A stretch of 59,367 bases of DNA from Betaproteobacteria bacterium (GCA_004356775.1 SMXG01000025.1:1-59367), one strand, 5' to 3'. Counted from the first letter of the stretch, positions 9,337-19,818 are shown. Numbers and translations: made by a program. Notes: a model not told the origin generated them from the sequence alone.

Positions 9337-10377
9337 TTGACCATACTGATTCTTACTCGCCCCGATGATTGGCATTTGCATCTGCGCGATGGCAAGCAAA
9401 TGTGCGCAGTACTGCCTGATACTGTGCGGCGTTTTGCCCGAGCCATCATAATGCCCAATCTCAACCCACCAGTAGTGACAACTGAAATAGCGTTGGCGTA
9501 TTGTGAACGTATTCTTGCTGCTCTGCCAGTAAATATGCGAATGCGCTTCGAGCCATTGATGACGCTATATCTTACTGACAATACCAAAATTTCTGAAATT
9601 GCTAAAGCCAAGGCAAGCGGCATAATACACGGTATGAAATTTTATCCTGCCTGTGCTAGTACTTATTCTGATACAGGAGTTACCGATATAGCTAAGTGTT
9701 TTGCCATACTCGAAACTATGGAGCAGGAGAGTATGCCGTTGCTAGTGCATGGTGAAGTAAATGATACCGAGGTAGACGTTTTCGATAAAGAAAAGATTTT
9801 TATTGATAGAGTGTTAATACCAATAACACAACGTTTTCCAAGATTGAGAGTGGTATTTGAACACATTACTACCAAAGAAGCAGTGGAATTTGTTAAAGCA
9901 ACATCAGGTAATATTGGCGCAACCATTACCGCCCATCACCTGCTCCTCAACCGCAATGCTATGTTTCAGGGTGGGATTCATCCACATCACTATTGTCTCC
10001 CGGTACTGAAGCGTGAAATTCATCATCTTGCCCTGATCGAAGCTGCTATCAGCGGAAATCCTAAGTTTTTTCTCGGAACCGACAGCGCCCCCCATTCTAA
10101 AGACGCAAAGGAATCTGATTGTGGTTGCGCAGGTATCTACACTTCTCATGCAGCTATTGAACTTTATGCAGAAGTATTCGAGCAGGCGGGTGCCCTGGGA
10201 AAATTAGAAGCCTTTGCTAGTTGCTTCGGTGCAGATTTCTACCGATTACCGCGCAATAAAGACAGTATTACACTGATAAGAGAGAACTGGGACGTGCCCA
10301 TGGAACTAGAATTTGCGGGGAGAGCGTTGGTTCCATTACGAGCCGGGGGAAGCATGATTTGGAAAATACTTGACTGA
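9337..10377 (+). CDS. pyrC: Dihydroorotase, class II (PyrC type)
   Basis: Cyclises carbamoyl-aspartate to dihydroorotate in pyrimidine synthesis. The 346-residue protein has the HxH zinc ligands in WHLHLRDG (His13, His15), the carboxylated lysine in GMKFYPA (Lys101), the metal histidines in LLVHGE (His138) and FEHITT (His176), and the catalytic aspartate in GTDSAPH (Asp249). The length and the motifs match the short, homodimeric E. coli type. The most plausible start is TTG, because the family begins just before RPDDWHLHL and no ATG is available; no good ribosome site is seen. It stands alone. Confidence 0.95.
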   Translation: MTILILTRPDDWHLHLRDGKQMCAVLPDTVRRFARAIIMPNLNPPVVTTEIALAYCERILAALPVNMRMRFEPLMTLYLTDNTKISEIAKAKASGIIHGMKFYPACASTYSDTGVTDIAKCFAILETMEQESMPLLVHGEVNDTEVDVFDKEKIFIDRVLIPITQRFPRLRVVFEHITTKEAVEFVKATSGNIGATITAHHLLLNRNAMFQGGIHPHHYCLPVLKREIHHLALIEAAISGNPKFFLGTDSAPHSKDAKESDCGCAGIYTSHAAIELYAEVFEQAGALGKLEAFASCFGADFYRLPRNKDSITLIRENWDVPMELEFAGRALVPLRAGGSMIWKILD

Positions 10378-10440
10378 TTAGCTATTTCTCATCGTTTTGC
10401 AAGATATATATATGAATGATGAAGAATAGGATTAGAAACT

Positions 10441-10623
10441 CTACTTGGATTCTTCTTTAGTATTTTCCTCCTTAGCGGTTGGGTTTTGTACCGCGTGGTT
10501 CTTTCCTTTCATTTTGTGTCCACTAAACTCCAGGTTTTTCTGTTGCCACATCCAGGAACTTGATAGCATAGAAATTATAGCTAATAATAAACTCAGGCAG
10601 AATATACTTATTATTTTTATCAT
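10441..10623 (-). CDS. Small hypothetical membrane or secreted peptide
   Basis: A 60-codon frame whose first 25 residues form one hydrophobic helix after a short MIK start, followed by a highly charged Lys/Glu/Asn-rich tail. It could be a single-pass membrane peptide or an uncleaved signal-anchor. AGGGA lies about five bases before the ATG, which is the main reason to accept it. I recognise no family. It sits between pyrC and a decayed His-rich gene, in a region where genes are being lost. Confidence 0.4.
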   Translation of the reverse strand: MIKIISIFCLSLLLAIISMLSSSWMWQQKNLEFSGHKMKGKNHAVQNPTAKEENTKEESK

Positions 10624-10731
10624 ACTTCCCTATATGTGTGCCTGGAGGGGAACATTCGGTAAAGGCCTGCACTAGGGTTAATGCTCTTCATGGAGGAGGC
10701 TCTTCTCTTGACAACAAAGTGAACAGAAGAG

Positions 10732-11080
10732 TTATCCGAAGAAGACGGGGCCATGGTTGTCGCAATGGCCATTGTGTTGGTGATGTAAGTGGTCATCCAT
10801 CCACGAGGTAATCGACATGATCTCCGTGTGGGACTGCTTCATGACCGCATACAGAGCCATGTATGTGATCAGTCTGTGGCGGTCATTGCAAGCGTGACCG
10901 CTTGCACATGTAGCAGGATTGGCGGCAGCCACCGCTAAAAAATGTTCTTCGATTACCCTATTCTTACCTTGATGATGTAAATGACCATCGTGTAGGTAAT
11001 CAACATGATCTTCGTGACGAATTGCTGTGCGCCCTCATTTGATACCATGCACATAGCCGTGGTTCAAGTGTGTGATCCAT
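10732..11080 (-). pseudogene. Broken His-rich, probable metal-binding protein
   Basis: Pieces of a small His/Cys-rich protein can be followed through several frames. From the ATG at 11080, which has an excellent AGGAG site, the frames read: NHGYVHGIK, a TGA where the repeat would have Cys, GRTAIRHEDHVDYLHDGHLHH, then VAAANPATCASGHACNDRH. A shift follows into GSVCGHEAVPHGDHVDYLVDG, and another shift into DDHLHHQHNGHCDNHGPV and a TAA. The two blocks are a tandem duplication of the same pattern (CGHxAxxHxDHVDYLxDGHLHH). At least two frameshifts and one nonsense codon break the gene. Intact relatives look like cytosolic zinc- or nickel-binding proteins; that role is inferred from composition only. 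Confidence 0.75.
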
Positions 11081-11333
11081 AATTTTCTCCTAGTCATTCT
11101 TGAAAAAAACTTGAATTGCAAGTACTCGTTCTATGGGTAGTGATTCCTAATAAGTTTACGTACCATGACATAATCTAGAACCTTAGTTTCAAATTCTTAA
11201 TCTGATTCTAATATATACATGGATGGTTAATTTCATAGATACACCATATGCATGCTACAAATAATCGAGTGGTTTTTCAAATGATAAAGCATATTTTTTC
11301 AAACTTAAGCTATAAACTACTTGGGTTATTGGC

Positions 11334-12146
11334 TCAAGGTTTTTTTGCCGATCGATATAAAGGCATCACTCTTGGCACATTCAGTCTGAGGTCTCGAATA
11401 CGTGATGAACTAGACGGGTGGGTACTGAGGAACTCTGGTGGGCTACTCATGGCAGCTTCACCCATTTTTCTCCACAGGTTCACAGCTGCATTTGGATTGT
11501 ATCCAGCACGCGCCATCAGCTCAAGGCCAATTAAATCTGCTTCTCTTTCATGGGTACGGCTATGCGGTAAACCAAAAGTCACATTTGCGACCATACCCAC
11601 GAGGCTAGTACTCTCTCCGCTTAGTCCCAGCGCAGCAGCGCCCACTCCCACAATAGTTTGCTCAGCCATCTGTTCTGACATGCGCTCACGTGCGTGTTCA
11701 CGAAGCGCATGGGCGATCTCGTGACCCATAACTGCAGCAAGCTCATCATCACTTAGATTTAGCTTCTGTATAATTCCGGAGTAGACCATGATTTTTCCAC
11801 CTGGCATGCAGTAGGCATTGAGTTGATCGTTATTTTGAACGTTTACTTCCCAGGCCCAGCTAAGCGCATCCGGACGGAAAACCACCGTGTGCGGAATTAG
11901 TCGATTTGCGATCGATTTGATCCGAACATACTGTTTTTTATCTTTGTTCAGCACACCCTGTTGCTGTGCTTTAGCTATCTCCTCTCGGTAGGCAGTCGCT
12001 GCAGAGGCTTGCACTTGCCTTTCTGACAGGCCACTGAACATCCACTGCGTTCGATTCACGCCCACCCTACCGCTACTAGTCGTATTGACTGTTTGACAGG
12101 CAGTCAATGTAGCAACCATCAACAAGATCAAAAGTTTTTTCAACAT
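11334..12146 (-). CDS. M48 family metalloprotease, probable lipoprotein (LoiP/YggG-like)
   Basis: From the ATG at 12146 the product has a hydrophobic signal and a lipobox LTAC with Cys at residue 17, so it is probably attached to the inner face of the outer membrane. The zinc site HEIAH (His142, Glu143, His146) and the downstream third ligand in EREAD (Glu202) are the M48 peptidase signature. Relatives such as LoiP act in envelope protein quality control. GGGGA lies about six bases before this ATG; an upstream in-frame start at 12194 would place a polar stretch before the signal and is unlikely. It is the only intact gene between several broken ones. Confidence 0.88.
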   Translation of the reverse strand: MLKKLLILLMVATLTACQTVNTTSSGRVGVNRTQWMFSGLSERQVQASAATAYREEIAKAQQQGVLNKDKKQYVRIKSIANRLIPHTVVFRPDALSWAWEVNVQNNDQLNAYCMPGGKIMVYSGIIQKLNLSDDELAAVMGHEIAHALREHARERMSEQMAEQTIVGVGAAALGLSGESTSLVGMVANVTFGLPHSRTHEREADLIGLELMARAGYNPNAAVNLWRKMGEAAMSSPPEFLSTHPSSSSRIRDLRLNVPRVMPLYRSAKKP

Positions 12147-12404
12147 TTCAATCCCCATAAAATTATAAGTTCCTGTAATTTTCCTGAAATTCATGCCCGG
12201 ATCTTGTTGCTGCCTGTATTCTATCTTGGCAACGGTTTACCTCTGCTGGTTAAACTCAGGAACTACGGCATACCTGAAGCCCTGTTAGGACATCTTTTCA
12301 TGTAGAGATTTAAAGGGGCTAAAGTAAATATTTTTTTCAGAAGTAATATATTGAGCCTGAAAACCTGAAAAGATATGTGTCAACTTCTTTGTTCTTGCAA
12401 GTGA

Positions 12405-12813
12405 TCAGTTATGTGCGATAAACCTAAAAGCCCTATTATGAACATAGACGAGTTTGCATTCCTCGATGCATTTGGTGTCATGAATTCTTCTGCTCTTAAT
12501 AATAACCCATTTGGCCTTTCTTAAAAATGCGATCTTCGTCGGGAATGAGGCTAGATGATCTATTTGCAAAGAACTGAATAGACATTCTTCCTTCAATGAC
12601 AACGGTTATATCATCACCTGGGTGTGAATGTGGGGGTTCCTTTACACCTACTTTCCATTTCTCCAGCTTTACTTCCACTCCGACCGGGTCGGTTGGGAAT
12701 GTAGTTCTTAGGGTGAATCCATTTAGAGTATCAGGAACAGAGATGTAATTATCCCAAACAACACTGATTTTAGAGGTGACCTCATTGTTCTTACCAACGT
12801 TGTTTTCAAACAT
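12405..12813 (-). pseudogene. Cupin-domain protein with a frameshift
   Basis: The first frame (12496-12813) opens at an ATG with AAGG upstream. It encodes most of a cupin fold, including the metal-binding PPHSHPGDD and the VVIEGRM strand, and ends at TAA just after KKGQMGYY. The next frame (+1) continues directly with KSRRIHDTKCIEEC and KLVYVHNRAF, which is how the last two strands of such cupins usually read. One base too many in the TTATTATTA stretch near 12503-12512 explains the break. It may be a true pseudogene, a sequencing error, or (less likely) a recoded gene. The substrate is unknown. Confidence 0.7.
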
Positions 12814-13119
12814 AAGCGAACCTTCTATTTTTGGCTAATTTAGTTATTAGTAGCAAAAAGGGATCTGAGTATAACGGTTTCACAGAGTGATATCTTTACA
12901 AATTGTAAATAGTTGTTTAGTAGTAAATACTTATACCAGAATATAATATTTTAATTGTTCAGCTGGCACCGACTAAAACGTAGAGTAGATTAACTTCTAC
13001 ACTATGAGGTACGGCGATGCAGAGATAGTAATCTTAATGTGCTACATTTATGTTGCGGAGTAAAATCAAGTTGGGAACAAGTGATTCTACTTAATATCTA
13101 GGAGTACGGGCAGGACAAC
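12814..13119. other. Divergent intergenic region
   Basis: About 306 bases between the broken cupin gene (minus) and the quinone oxidoreductase gene (plus). It is AT-rich and must hold at least the promoter of the latter. I see no coding frame, RNA gene or strong hairpin. Confidence 0.5.
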
Positions 13120-14094
13120 ATGAAAGCAATTTTATGCAAACAATGGGGGCCTCCTGGAAACCTCGTAGTAGAAAATGTTCCCACACTTAAGGCTGACAAA
13201 GCACATGTAATTGTTAATGTAAAAGCTTGTGGTGTCAATTTTCCAGATACCTTAATTATTCAAGGCAAGTATCAATATAAGCCGGACTTGCCATTCTCAC
13301 CTGGAGCTGAAATTGCAGGGATAATTAAGGAACTGGGCCAAGGTGTCAGTGGTGTTGGAGTCGGAGACCGTGTTTTTGCCTTTATCGGATGGGGTGGTTT
13401 TGCCGAAGAGGTGTTAGTACCAGTAGAGAAGATTATTCATATGCCTGAGGGAATGGAGTTTAAAACCGCTTCAGCTTTTGTTATGACATATGGAACCTCC
13501 TATTACGCACTTAAACATAGAGCCCAACTTAAGTCTGGAGAGACGCTACTAGTACTAGGTGCCGCAGGAGGGGTAGGGCTTGCAGCGGTAGAACTTGGAA
13601 AAATAATGGGAGCACGTGTTATTGCTTCAGCTTCATCTGATGACAAGTTAGCGGTGTGCAAAGAATATGGTGCAGATGAATTAATTAATTACTCCACTCA
13701 GAATTTTCGTTCGATCATTAGTAAAATTACAAATGGCCAGGGAGTGGACGTTGTCTGTGACCCTGTCGGTGGTAGTCTCTCTGAGCAGGCATTGCGTTCG
13801 ACAGGCTGGAAAGGACGATTCTTAGTAATGGGCTTTGCGAGCGGCGAAATTTCCAAGATTCCACTAAATCTTCCGCTGCTCAAGGGTAGCTCTATTGTTG
13901 GAGTATTCTGGAGTGATTTCATTCAACGAGAAAAAGAAGCCTACGCTTACATACTGCAAGAGTTGACCACATGGGTTGTGCAAGGCAAGCTAAAACCGCT
14001 GGTCTCGAGAATTTATCCCTTAGAGCAGGCAGCTCTAGCTCTCAATGACTTAGTGCGACGCAGAGTGAAGGGAAAAATTGTGCTGGTACCATAA
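13120..14094 (+). CDS. NAD(P)H:quinone oxidoreductase, zinc-free MDR family
   Basis: A 324-residue member of the medium-chain dehydrogenase/reductase superfamily, quinone oxidoreductase branch. It has a GroES-like N-terminal domain with KACGVNFPD and a Rossmann domain with the nucleotide-binding GAAGGVGLAA (about residues 147-156). The cysteine/histidine ligands of zinc alcohol dehydrogenases are absent, consistent with a zinc-free quinone or enone reductase using NADPH. The start follows an AGGA site six bases upstream. The gene is alone, flanked by two broken genes. The physiological substrate cannot be told. Confidence 0.88.
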   Translation: MKAILCKQWGPPGNLVVENVPTLKADKAHVIVNVKACGVNFPDTLIIQGKYQYKPDLPFSPGAEIAGIIKELGQGVSGVGVGDRVFAFIGWGGFAEEVLVPVEKIIHMPEGMEFKTASAFVMTYGTSYYALKHRAQLKSGETLLVLGAAGGVGLAAVELGKIMGARVIASASSDDKLAVCKEYGADELINYSTQNFRSIISKITNGQGVDVVCDPVGGSLSEQALRSTGWKGRFLVMGFASGEISKIPLNLPLLKGSSIVGVFWSDFIQREKEAYAYILQELTTWVVQGKLKPLVSRIYPLEQAALALNDLVRRRVKGKIVLVP

Positions 14095-14137
14095 GGAATA
14101 TTGGAAAAACAAACTTTCTCCATTCAGCACAAAGATA

Positions 14138-14767
14138 TTAATATCGGCTTACAATCGGGCTATAAGGCATTTGTCTTTTAACCAATCGTATACTACGAAA
14201 CCATCCTCCTGCCAAAACTGGTTTACCCGCTTCCAGTTTGAATTCAGGGACTTCAACCAGAACCTTCTCAAATATCACGTCTAGTCGCGTGACGATATGT
14301 CTAGCAAGTAGATTCAATGTTCGCCTTATCCACGCAGTTTCACCTGGTTTGAGAAACTTGTCTAGTATCAGTACGCTTCCTTCCGGTTTCACTACGCGTG
14401 CGACTTCTTGTAAACGCTATAGGGTTAGGCACTATCGCAAGAATTAGATGTAGTACAACATGGTCGAAGCACTCCTGAGCAAACGGCAGGGGTATGCAAT
14501 CTCCCTGAACAAGTTTCAGGCGAAGATTTCCAATACGGAGTTTTGCACGGCTTAACATGGCAGTTGCAAGGTCCAGACCGATATAGTAGTGACATAGGGA
14601 AAGGTGAGGGAGATCCAGCCCAGTACCAATGCCATCAATCAGAATATTAAGATTTCCCTTATTCGGTATTTGCCTGAGACTTGCCGCGCGTACACTTGTA
14701 CCTGCCGTTGCGAGCAAGATGTCGTAAAGTGGAGCAATATAACAGTGTAAGTATGGCGCAAGGACAT
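14138..14767 (-). pseudogene. Class I SAM-dependent methyltransferase, frameshifted
   Basis: A good start (ATG at 14767, AGGA six bases before it) opens MSLRHTYT. One base shift then leads to YIAPLYD and into the methyltransferase core, with the SAM-binding strand LIDGIGTGLDLPHL, the acidic LVQGDCIPLPF loop and VVLHLILAIVPNP. A second shift near 14410-14420 leads to QEVARVVKPEGSVLILDKFL and on to RHIVTRLDVIFE and AGGWFR, ending at a TAA at 14138. At least two independent frameshifts therefore separate three parts of what was a single UbiE-like gene of about 205 codons. No SAM motif is otherwise lost, so the damage looks recent. It lies immediately downstream of lgt. Confidence 0.75.
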
Positions 14768-14775
14768 AAAGTGTC

Positions 14776-15594
14776 CTATTTACGATTTTGTTTACCAGAT
14801 AAAACTGTTATGTCCTGTTTTCTATTAGCCCAAACAAGCATCCACACTCCGGCGACGATCATTGGCAGCGAGAGCCATTGGCCCATGCTGACACCCAGCG
14901 TCAGTATGCCCATGAAGCCATCTTCAGGTTCTCGGAAAAATTCGGCGACTGAACGGAATATGCCATAGCCGATTAGGAACATACCCGAGACAGAGCCTAC
15001 TGGTTTTGGCTTAGCTGAATAAATCCATAGCAACACAAAAAATGCTACCCCTTCAAGTGCAAATTCATAAAGTTGGGAAGGGTGGCGAGGGAGTGTGTCC
15101 ACGTTGGGAAATACCATCCCCCAGGACACGTCGGTGGGTCGCCCCCATAATTCAGCGTTGATGAAATTGCCGATGCGACCTGCGCCTAGCCCTAGCGGTA
15201 CTAGCGGCGCAATGAAATCTGTGACGGTCAGCCACTGCAATTTATACTTATGTGCCATTAGTGCCATCGCAGCTATTACACCTAGAAAACCGCCGTGGAA
15301 TGACATGCCACCTTTCCACACTGCAAAAATTTCTAGCGGCTGTTGTAAATAGTAACCGAACTGATAAAACAGCACGTGACCTAGGCGACCGCCAAGTATT
15401 ACCCCGAGCATGCCATAAAACAGAAGATCGTCAAGGATGACGTTGTTGAGAGTCGCTTGCGGATTGCGTTTGATATGATACCGTCCCAGTAGTATAAACA
15501 GTGCAAATCCGAGCAGATACATCAGTCCGTACCAACGAATGGATAGAGGTCCAAGATAAATGGCAACAGGATCAAACTGTGGGTGAACGAACAT
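14776..15594 (-). CDS. lgt: Prolipoprotein diacylglyceryl transferase
   Basis: Inner-membrane enzyme that adds diacylglycerol from phosphatidylglycerol to the lipobox cysteine, the first step of lipoprotein maturation. The protein has about seven membrane helices, the essential HGGFLG motif with its histidine, and the Lgt signature [19 protein letters not shown] start it at the ATG at 15594 ([12 protein letters not shown]), where homologues begin; GAG lies upstream. A start at 15609 adds five residues. It is divergent from ilvD across about 120 bp. LolA and the M48 lipoprotein elsewhere in this window depend on the same pathway. Confidence 0.95.
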   Translation of the reverse strand: MFVHPQFDPVAIYLGPLSIRWYGLMYLLGFALFILLGRYHIKRNPQATLNNVILDDLLFYGMLGVILGGRLGHVLFYQFGYYLQQPLEIFAVWKGGMSFHGGFLGVIAAMALMAHKYKLQWLTVTDFIAPLVPLGLGAGRIGNFINAELWGRPTDVSWGMVFPNVDTLPRHPSQLYEFALEGVAFFVLLWIYSAKPKPVGSVSGMFLIGYGIFRSVAEFFREPEDGFMGILTLGVSMGQWLSLPMIVAGVWMLVWANRKQDITVLSGKQNRK

Positions 15595-15714
15595 AGGTCT
15601 CAGCTTCATTTGCTGTAAAATGTAAATTATACGGCAAGCGTGTTTTCCATAAAGCTAGACACGAAGGAGAGAGCATATACAGTCAAGAATTTCTAATATT
15701 TTCCAGGAGTAACC

Positions 15715-17388
15715 ATGCCAGACAACAAACGTAGCCAAGCCATTACCCAAGGTGCGCAGCGTTCTCCCAATCGTGCCATGCTAAGAGCAGTAGGTTTCGG
15801 CGACAAAGATTTTAACAAGCCCATAGTAGGTGTGGCTAACGGCTTTTCTACTATCACGCCCTGCAATATGGGACTAAACGAGCTGGCAACAGCTGCTGAA
15901 AATGCATTGAGGCAAGCTGGTGCGATGCCACAAATCTTCGGCACTATCACCGTATCTGATGGTATCTCTATGGGAACAGAGGGCATGAAGTATTCACTGG
16001 TATCGCGCGAAGTAATTGCAGACTCGATTGAAACTGCAGTACAAGCAGAGAGCATGGATGGTGTGATCACTGTTGGTGGTTGTGACAAGAACATGCCAGG
16101 TGCGATGATTGCTATCGCACGGATGAACATTCCATCCATTTTTGTTTACGGAGGAACCATCAAACCTGGTCACTATAAAGGGCGGGACCTAACCATTGTT
16201 AGTGCTTTTGAAGCGGTAGGACAGTACATTGCACACAATATAGACGAAAAAGAATTGCTTGAAGTGGAACGTCATGCCTGTCCCGGCGCGGGCTCCTGTG
16301 GAGGCATGTTTACTGCTAACACCATGTCTTCTGCGTTTGAAGCGATGGGAATGAGCCTGCCTTACTCTTCAACTATGGCGGCGACGGATGAGGAAAAGCG
16401 TGTGAGTGCTATCCGCTCTGCGGAAGTGTTAGTGAACGCGATCAAATATCAAATTTTGCCACGCGATATCATTACCAGAAAATCTATCGAAAATGTTATT
16501 GCCGTTATTATGGCTGTGGGAGGCTCGACAAATGCAGTACTGCATTTTCTTGCAATTGCCCATGCGGCCGAGGTGGAACTTGCAATCGACGATTTTGAGC
16601 GCATACGCGGTAAGGTACCTGTGTTGTGTGATTTAAAACCTTCTGGACGTTATGTCGCAACCGACTTGCATACTGCGGGTGGTATCCCCCAAGTAATGAA
16701 AATGCTGCTTGCACATGGTCTGCTACATGGCGACTGCCTGACTATTAGCGGCCAGACTGTTACTGAAGTATTGCAGAATATTCCCGAAACTCCTCGCAAG
16801 AATCAGGATGTTATACGGCAATGGGATAACCCCATATATGAGCAGGGACACCTCGCTATACTTAAAGGCAATCTTTCTACCGAGGGCTGCGTAGCCAAAA
16901 TCACTGGAGTAAAAAATCCGAAAATTATCGGCCCGGCAAAAATATTTGAATCGGAAGAAAGCTGCATGGCTGCCATAGTGGCACGCAAAATCCAGCCTGG
17001 AGACGTGGTGGTAATACGCTATGAAGGTCCCAAGGGGGGGCCAGGCATGCGTGAAATGCTCTCACCTACTTCTGCTCTTATTGGTGTGGGGTTAGGAGAT
17101 TCCGTGGGGCTTATTACCGACGGGCGTTTTTCAGGTGGTACCTACGGCATGGTAGTTGGCCACGTTGCGCCCGAAGCTTTTGTCGGCGGGGTTATCGCGT
17201 TAGTACATGAGGGAGATTTAATCACCATAGATGCAGAGAACAGATTGCTGCAACTAAATGTTTCTGAGGAAGAAATTTCTAGACGCCGTGCTAAATGGCA
17301 ACCACCCAAGCCGCGCTATATGCGAGGGGTACTGGCAAAATACGCAAAACTGGTTTCCACTGCCAGTGAAGGCGCAACAACAGACTAA
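15715..17388 (+). CDS. ilvD: Dihydroxy-acid dehydratase
   Basis: Iron-sulfur dehydratase of the valine, leucine and isoleucine pathways. It has 557 residues, the size of the [2Fe-2S]-type enzymes. The three cluster cysteines are visible: TPCNMG (Cys50), GGCDKNMPG (Cys123) and [12 protein letters not shown] (Cys195), with the magnesium-binding lysine following Cys123. The C-terminal GRFSGGTYG loop is present. AGGAG lies six bases before the ATG. A run of seven G at 17034-17040 is in frame. It is followed after 24 bp by the DUF255 gene, probably in one transcript. Confidence 0.96.
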   Translation: MPDNKRSQAITQGAQRSPNRAMLRAVGFGDKDFNKPIVGVANGFSTITPCNMGLNELATAAENALRQAGAMPQIFGTITVSDGISMGTEGMKYSLVSREVIADSIETAVQAESMDGVITVGGCDKNMPGAMIAIARMNIPSIFVYGGTIKPGHYKGRDLTIVSAFEAVGQYIAHNIDEKELLEVERHACPGAGSCGGMFTANTMSSAFEAMGMSLPYSSTMAATDEEKRVSAIRSAEVLVNAIKYQILPRDIITRKSIENVIAVIMAVGGSTNAVLHFLAIAHAAEVELAIDDFERIRGKVPVLCDLKPSGRYVATDLHTAGGIPQVMKMLLAHGLLHGDCLTISGQTVTEVLQNIPETPRKNQDVIRQWDNPIYEQGHLAILKGNLSTEGCVAKITGVKNPKIIGPAKIFESEESCMAAIVARKIQPGDVVVIRYEGPKGGPGMREMLSPTSALIGVGLGDSVGLITDGRFSGGTYGMVVGHVAPEAFVGGVIALVHEGDLITIDAENRLLQLNVSEEEISRRRAKWQPPKPRYMRGVLAKYAKLVSTASEGATTD

Positions 17389-17412
17389 TCATAGCTTACA
17401 AGGCTTTAAATT

Positions 17413-19473
17413 ATGCCCAATCATCTCGCCAACGAAACGAGTCCTTACCTTCTACAACATGCTTACAACCCTGTAGATTGGTATCCCTGGTGTGAGGAAG
17501 CGTTAGCGTTGGCCCGCATAGAGAACAGGCCCATACTTCTTTCTATCGGCTATTCTGCTTGTCACTGGTGCCATGTCATGGCACATGAATCTTTTGAAGA
17601 TGCAGAGGTTGCCGCAGAGATGAATCAATACTTTGTCAACATTAAGGTTGACCGAGAAGAACGCCCCGATCTTGATCAGATTTATCAGACGGCTCATTAC
17701 ATGCTAACCCAACGTAACGGTGGTTGGCCGCTCACTTTGTTTTTAACTCCTGACCAAAAACCATTTTTTGGCGGCACTTATTTTCCTAAAATTCCACGCC
17801 ATGGTCTTCCAAGTTTTCTTGATTTGCTGCCTCGCGTTGCCAAGGCCTACCATGCTCGTAGCATAGAAATAGAACAGCAGAGCGCCTCGATGTTGAAATC
17901 ATTTGCAAAAATGCTTCCGTCCAAAAATCCACTTGTGTCCAAATTTTCAGAACAACCCCTGAACAAAGCACTTATTGAGTTAAAGGAAAGGTTTGATTCT
18001 GTATATGGGGGTTTTGGGAATGCACCAAAATTTCCTCATTCGACAGAACTGGAATTTTGTTTGCGTCGTTACATAGCTACAAATGATAAGCAAGTTCTTC
18101 GAATGGCGTCACACACACTTGAAAAGATGGCAAGAGGAGGTATCTATGATCAGCTCGGCGGCGGTTTTTGCCGTTACAGTACCGATCAGTACTGGAGTAT
18201 TCCACACTTCGAAAAAATGCTTTATGACAACGGGCCGCTACTGCGAATTTACGCTGATGCCTGGCTTATCACCGGCAATCATTTGTTCAAGAAAATTACG
18301 GAGGAAACCGCAAAATGGGTATTACGTGAAATGCAATCATCGGAAGACTCAGGGGGTGGTTACTATTCGACAATAGACGCAGATTCAGAGCATGAGGAGG
18401 GAAAGTTTTATGTATGGGATCGCGATCTGTTAATGAATGTTTTGTCCCCAGAAGAATATGCTGTAGTTGCACCCTACTACGGTCTTTTGCGGTCTCCCAA
18501 TTTTGAGAACAAGCATTGGAACCTGGAAATCATTCAACGGCTTGCAGACGTTGCGAAGGCTGTCGGTATCTGTGAGGAGGAAGCACAGAAAAGGCTTGCG
18601 TCTGCACGCATAAAACTTTTAATTGAGCGAGAATCACGTGTGCACCCAAGTCGTGACGAAAAAATTCTTACTAGCTGGAACGGACTAATGATCAAAGGCA
18701 TGGCTCATGCAGGCCGTATTTTCGGATGCAACGAGTGGGTACATTCAGCTGCTCATGCGGTAGATTTCATACGCTCAACCCTGTGGAGAGACGGGCGCCT
18801 GTTAGCGACCTATAAAAATGGAAAGGCACATCTCAACGCCTATCTTGACGATTACGCATTCATGTTAGATGGTTTACTGGAACTGCTACAGGCAGAATTT
18901 CGGCAATCTGATTTAGATTTTTCCATAGAGCTAGCTGAAGTATTATTGGAGCAGTTTGAAGATAAACAAACAGGTGGCTTTTTTTTCACTAGCCACGATC
19001 ACGAAAAACTCATACATCGCCCTATGCCAAGCCATGACAATGCTACACCTTCGGGCAATGGGGTGGCTGCATACGCCCTGCAGCGGCTTGGTTACCTAGT
19101 TGGCGAACCCCGTTATTTACAAGCAGCGGAAAATGCACTGAATGTGTTTTATCCTACTATGCTACTTCATGCCAGCTCTTATTGCAGCCTATTAATGACG
19201 CTGGAGGAAATACTCACTCCGCCGAAAATAGTTATTCTTCGTGGCCAAGAGTTCGCCCTCATGGAATGGCGAGATGTACTACAACATAGTTCACCCTACA
19301 ACCTTGTGTTTGCTTTGCCAACGGAACTTGTCGGTTTACCACCTAGTTTGAATAAATCTTGCCCAACTGATAAACCTGTCAACGCATGGATCTGCCAAGG
19401 CGTTATATGTCAATCGGAAATTTCTGACTTGCAGGAATTGCAACAGACGTGCAAATTTCAGGGTAAAATGTGA
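17413..19473 (+). CDS. Thioredoxin-domain protein, DUF255 (YyaL/SPATA20-like)
   Basis: A 686-residue cytosolic protein. The N-terminal 165 residues form a thioredoxin-like domain that starts with [20 protein letters not shown] and has a CHWC motif at 50-53. The rest is an alpha/alpha barrel related to glycan epimerases and glycosidases (motifs [29 protein letters not shown]). The family is found from bacteria to humans; its biochemical function is not established. The length and both domains are complete. Its position right after ilvD seems to be operonic but gives no functional clue. Confidence 0.9.
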   Translation: MPNHLANETSPYLLQHAYNPVDWYPWCEEALALARIENRPILLSIGYSACHWCHVMAHESFEDAEVAAEMNQYFVNIKVDREERPDLDQIYQTAHYMLTQRNGGWPLTLFLTPDQKPFFGGTYFPKIPRHGLPSFLDLLPRVAKAYHARSIEIEQQSASMLKSFAKMLPSKNPLVSKFSEQPLNKALIELKERFDSVYGGFGNAPKFPHSTELEFCLRRYIATNDKQVLRMASHTLEKMARGGIYDQLGGGFCRYSTDQYWSIPHFEKMLYDNGPLLRIYADAWLITGNHLFKKITEETAKWVLREMQSSEDSGGGYYSTIDADSEHEEGKFYVWDRDLLMNVLSPEEYAVVAPYYGLLRSPNFENKHWNLEIIQRLADVAKAVGICEEEAQKRLASARIKLLIERESRVHPSRDEKILTSWNGLMIKGMAHAGRIFGCNEWVHSAAHAVDFIRSTLWRDGRLLATYKNGKAHLNAYLDDYAFMLDGLLELLQAEFRQSDLDFSIELAEVLLEQFEDKQTGGFFFTSHDHEKLIHRPMPSHDNATPSGNGVAAYALQRLGYLVGEPRYLQAAENALNVFYPTMLLHASSYCSLLMTLEEILTPPKIVILRGQEFALMEWRDVLQHSSPYNLVFALPTELVGLPPSLNKSCPTDKPVNAWICQGVICQSEISDLQELQQTCKFQGKM

Positions 19474-19506
19474 ACTTCATTATCACTTTACTAGGAGCAA
19501 GTAAAC

Positions 19507-19818
19507 ATGAAAGCTGTTTGGATAGGAGTAGTTGCAGCATCGGCTCTTTTGCTGATCGGTGTCGTGCAAGCGAATCAAGACTTAGCCAAAAGCAGTGGCT
19601 GCATGAATTGCCATACGGTTGACAAGAAATTGGTTGGACCCGGATTCAAGGATATAGCAGCCAAGTACAAGGATGATTCCGGCGCAGTAGCTAGCTTGGC
19701 TGAGAAGGTAAAGAAAGGAAGCAAGGGTACTTGGGGTCCGATTCCTATGCCACCAAATGTAGCCGTTAGTGATGCCAATATTAAAGCCTTGGTAAAGTGG
19801 ATTTTAACATTTAAGTAA
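19507..19818 (+). CDS. Small periplasmic cytochrome c (class I, c-551/c-552 type)
   Basis: A 103-residue protein with a cleavable signal peptide ending about residue 22, a haem-binding CMNCH (Cys32, Cys35, His36) and a probable axial Met81 in GPIPMPPN, about 45 residues after the histidine, as in c-551-type electron carriers. It would act as a soluble electron shuttle in the periplasm, for example between the bc1 complex and terminal reductases or oxidases. The ribosome site TAGGAG is good. A strong terminator follows at once, so this is probably the end of its transcript. Confidence 0.93.
   Translation: MKAVWIGVVAASALLLIGVVQANQDLAKSSGCMNCHTVDKKLVGPGFKDIAAKYKDDSGAVASLAEKVKKGSKGTWGPIPMPPNVAVSDANIKALVKWILTFK

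Noticed and set aside
11050-11055. TGA at a cysteine position of the His-rich protein as a possible selenocysteine codon
   Set aside because: The same gene has at least two further frameshifts, so a simple nonsense mutation is far more likely; no SECIS-like hairpin was evident.
12093-12305. 70-codon plus-strand frame antisense to the start of the M48 protease gene
   Set aside because: It has no ribosome site and is explained by the reverse of the protease leader and the adjacent gap.
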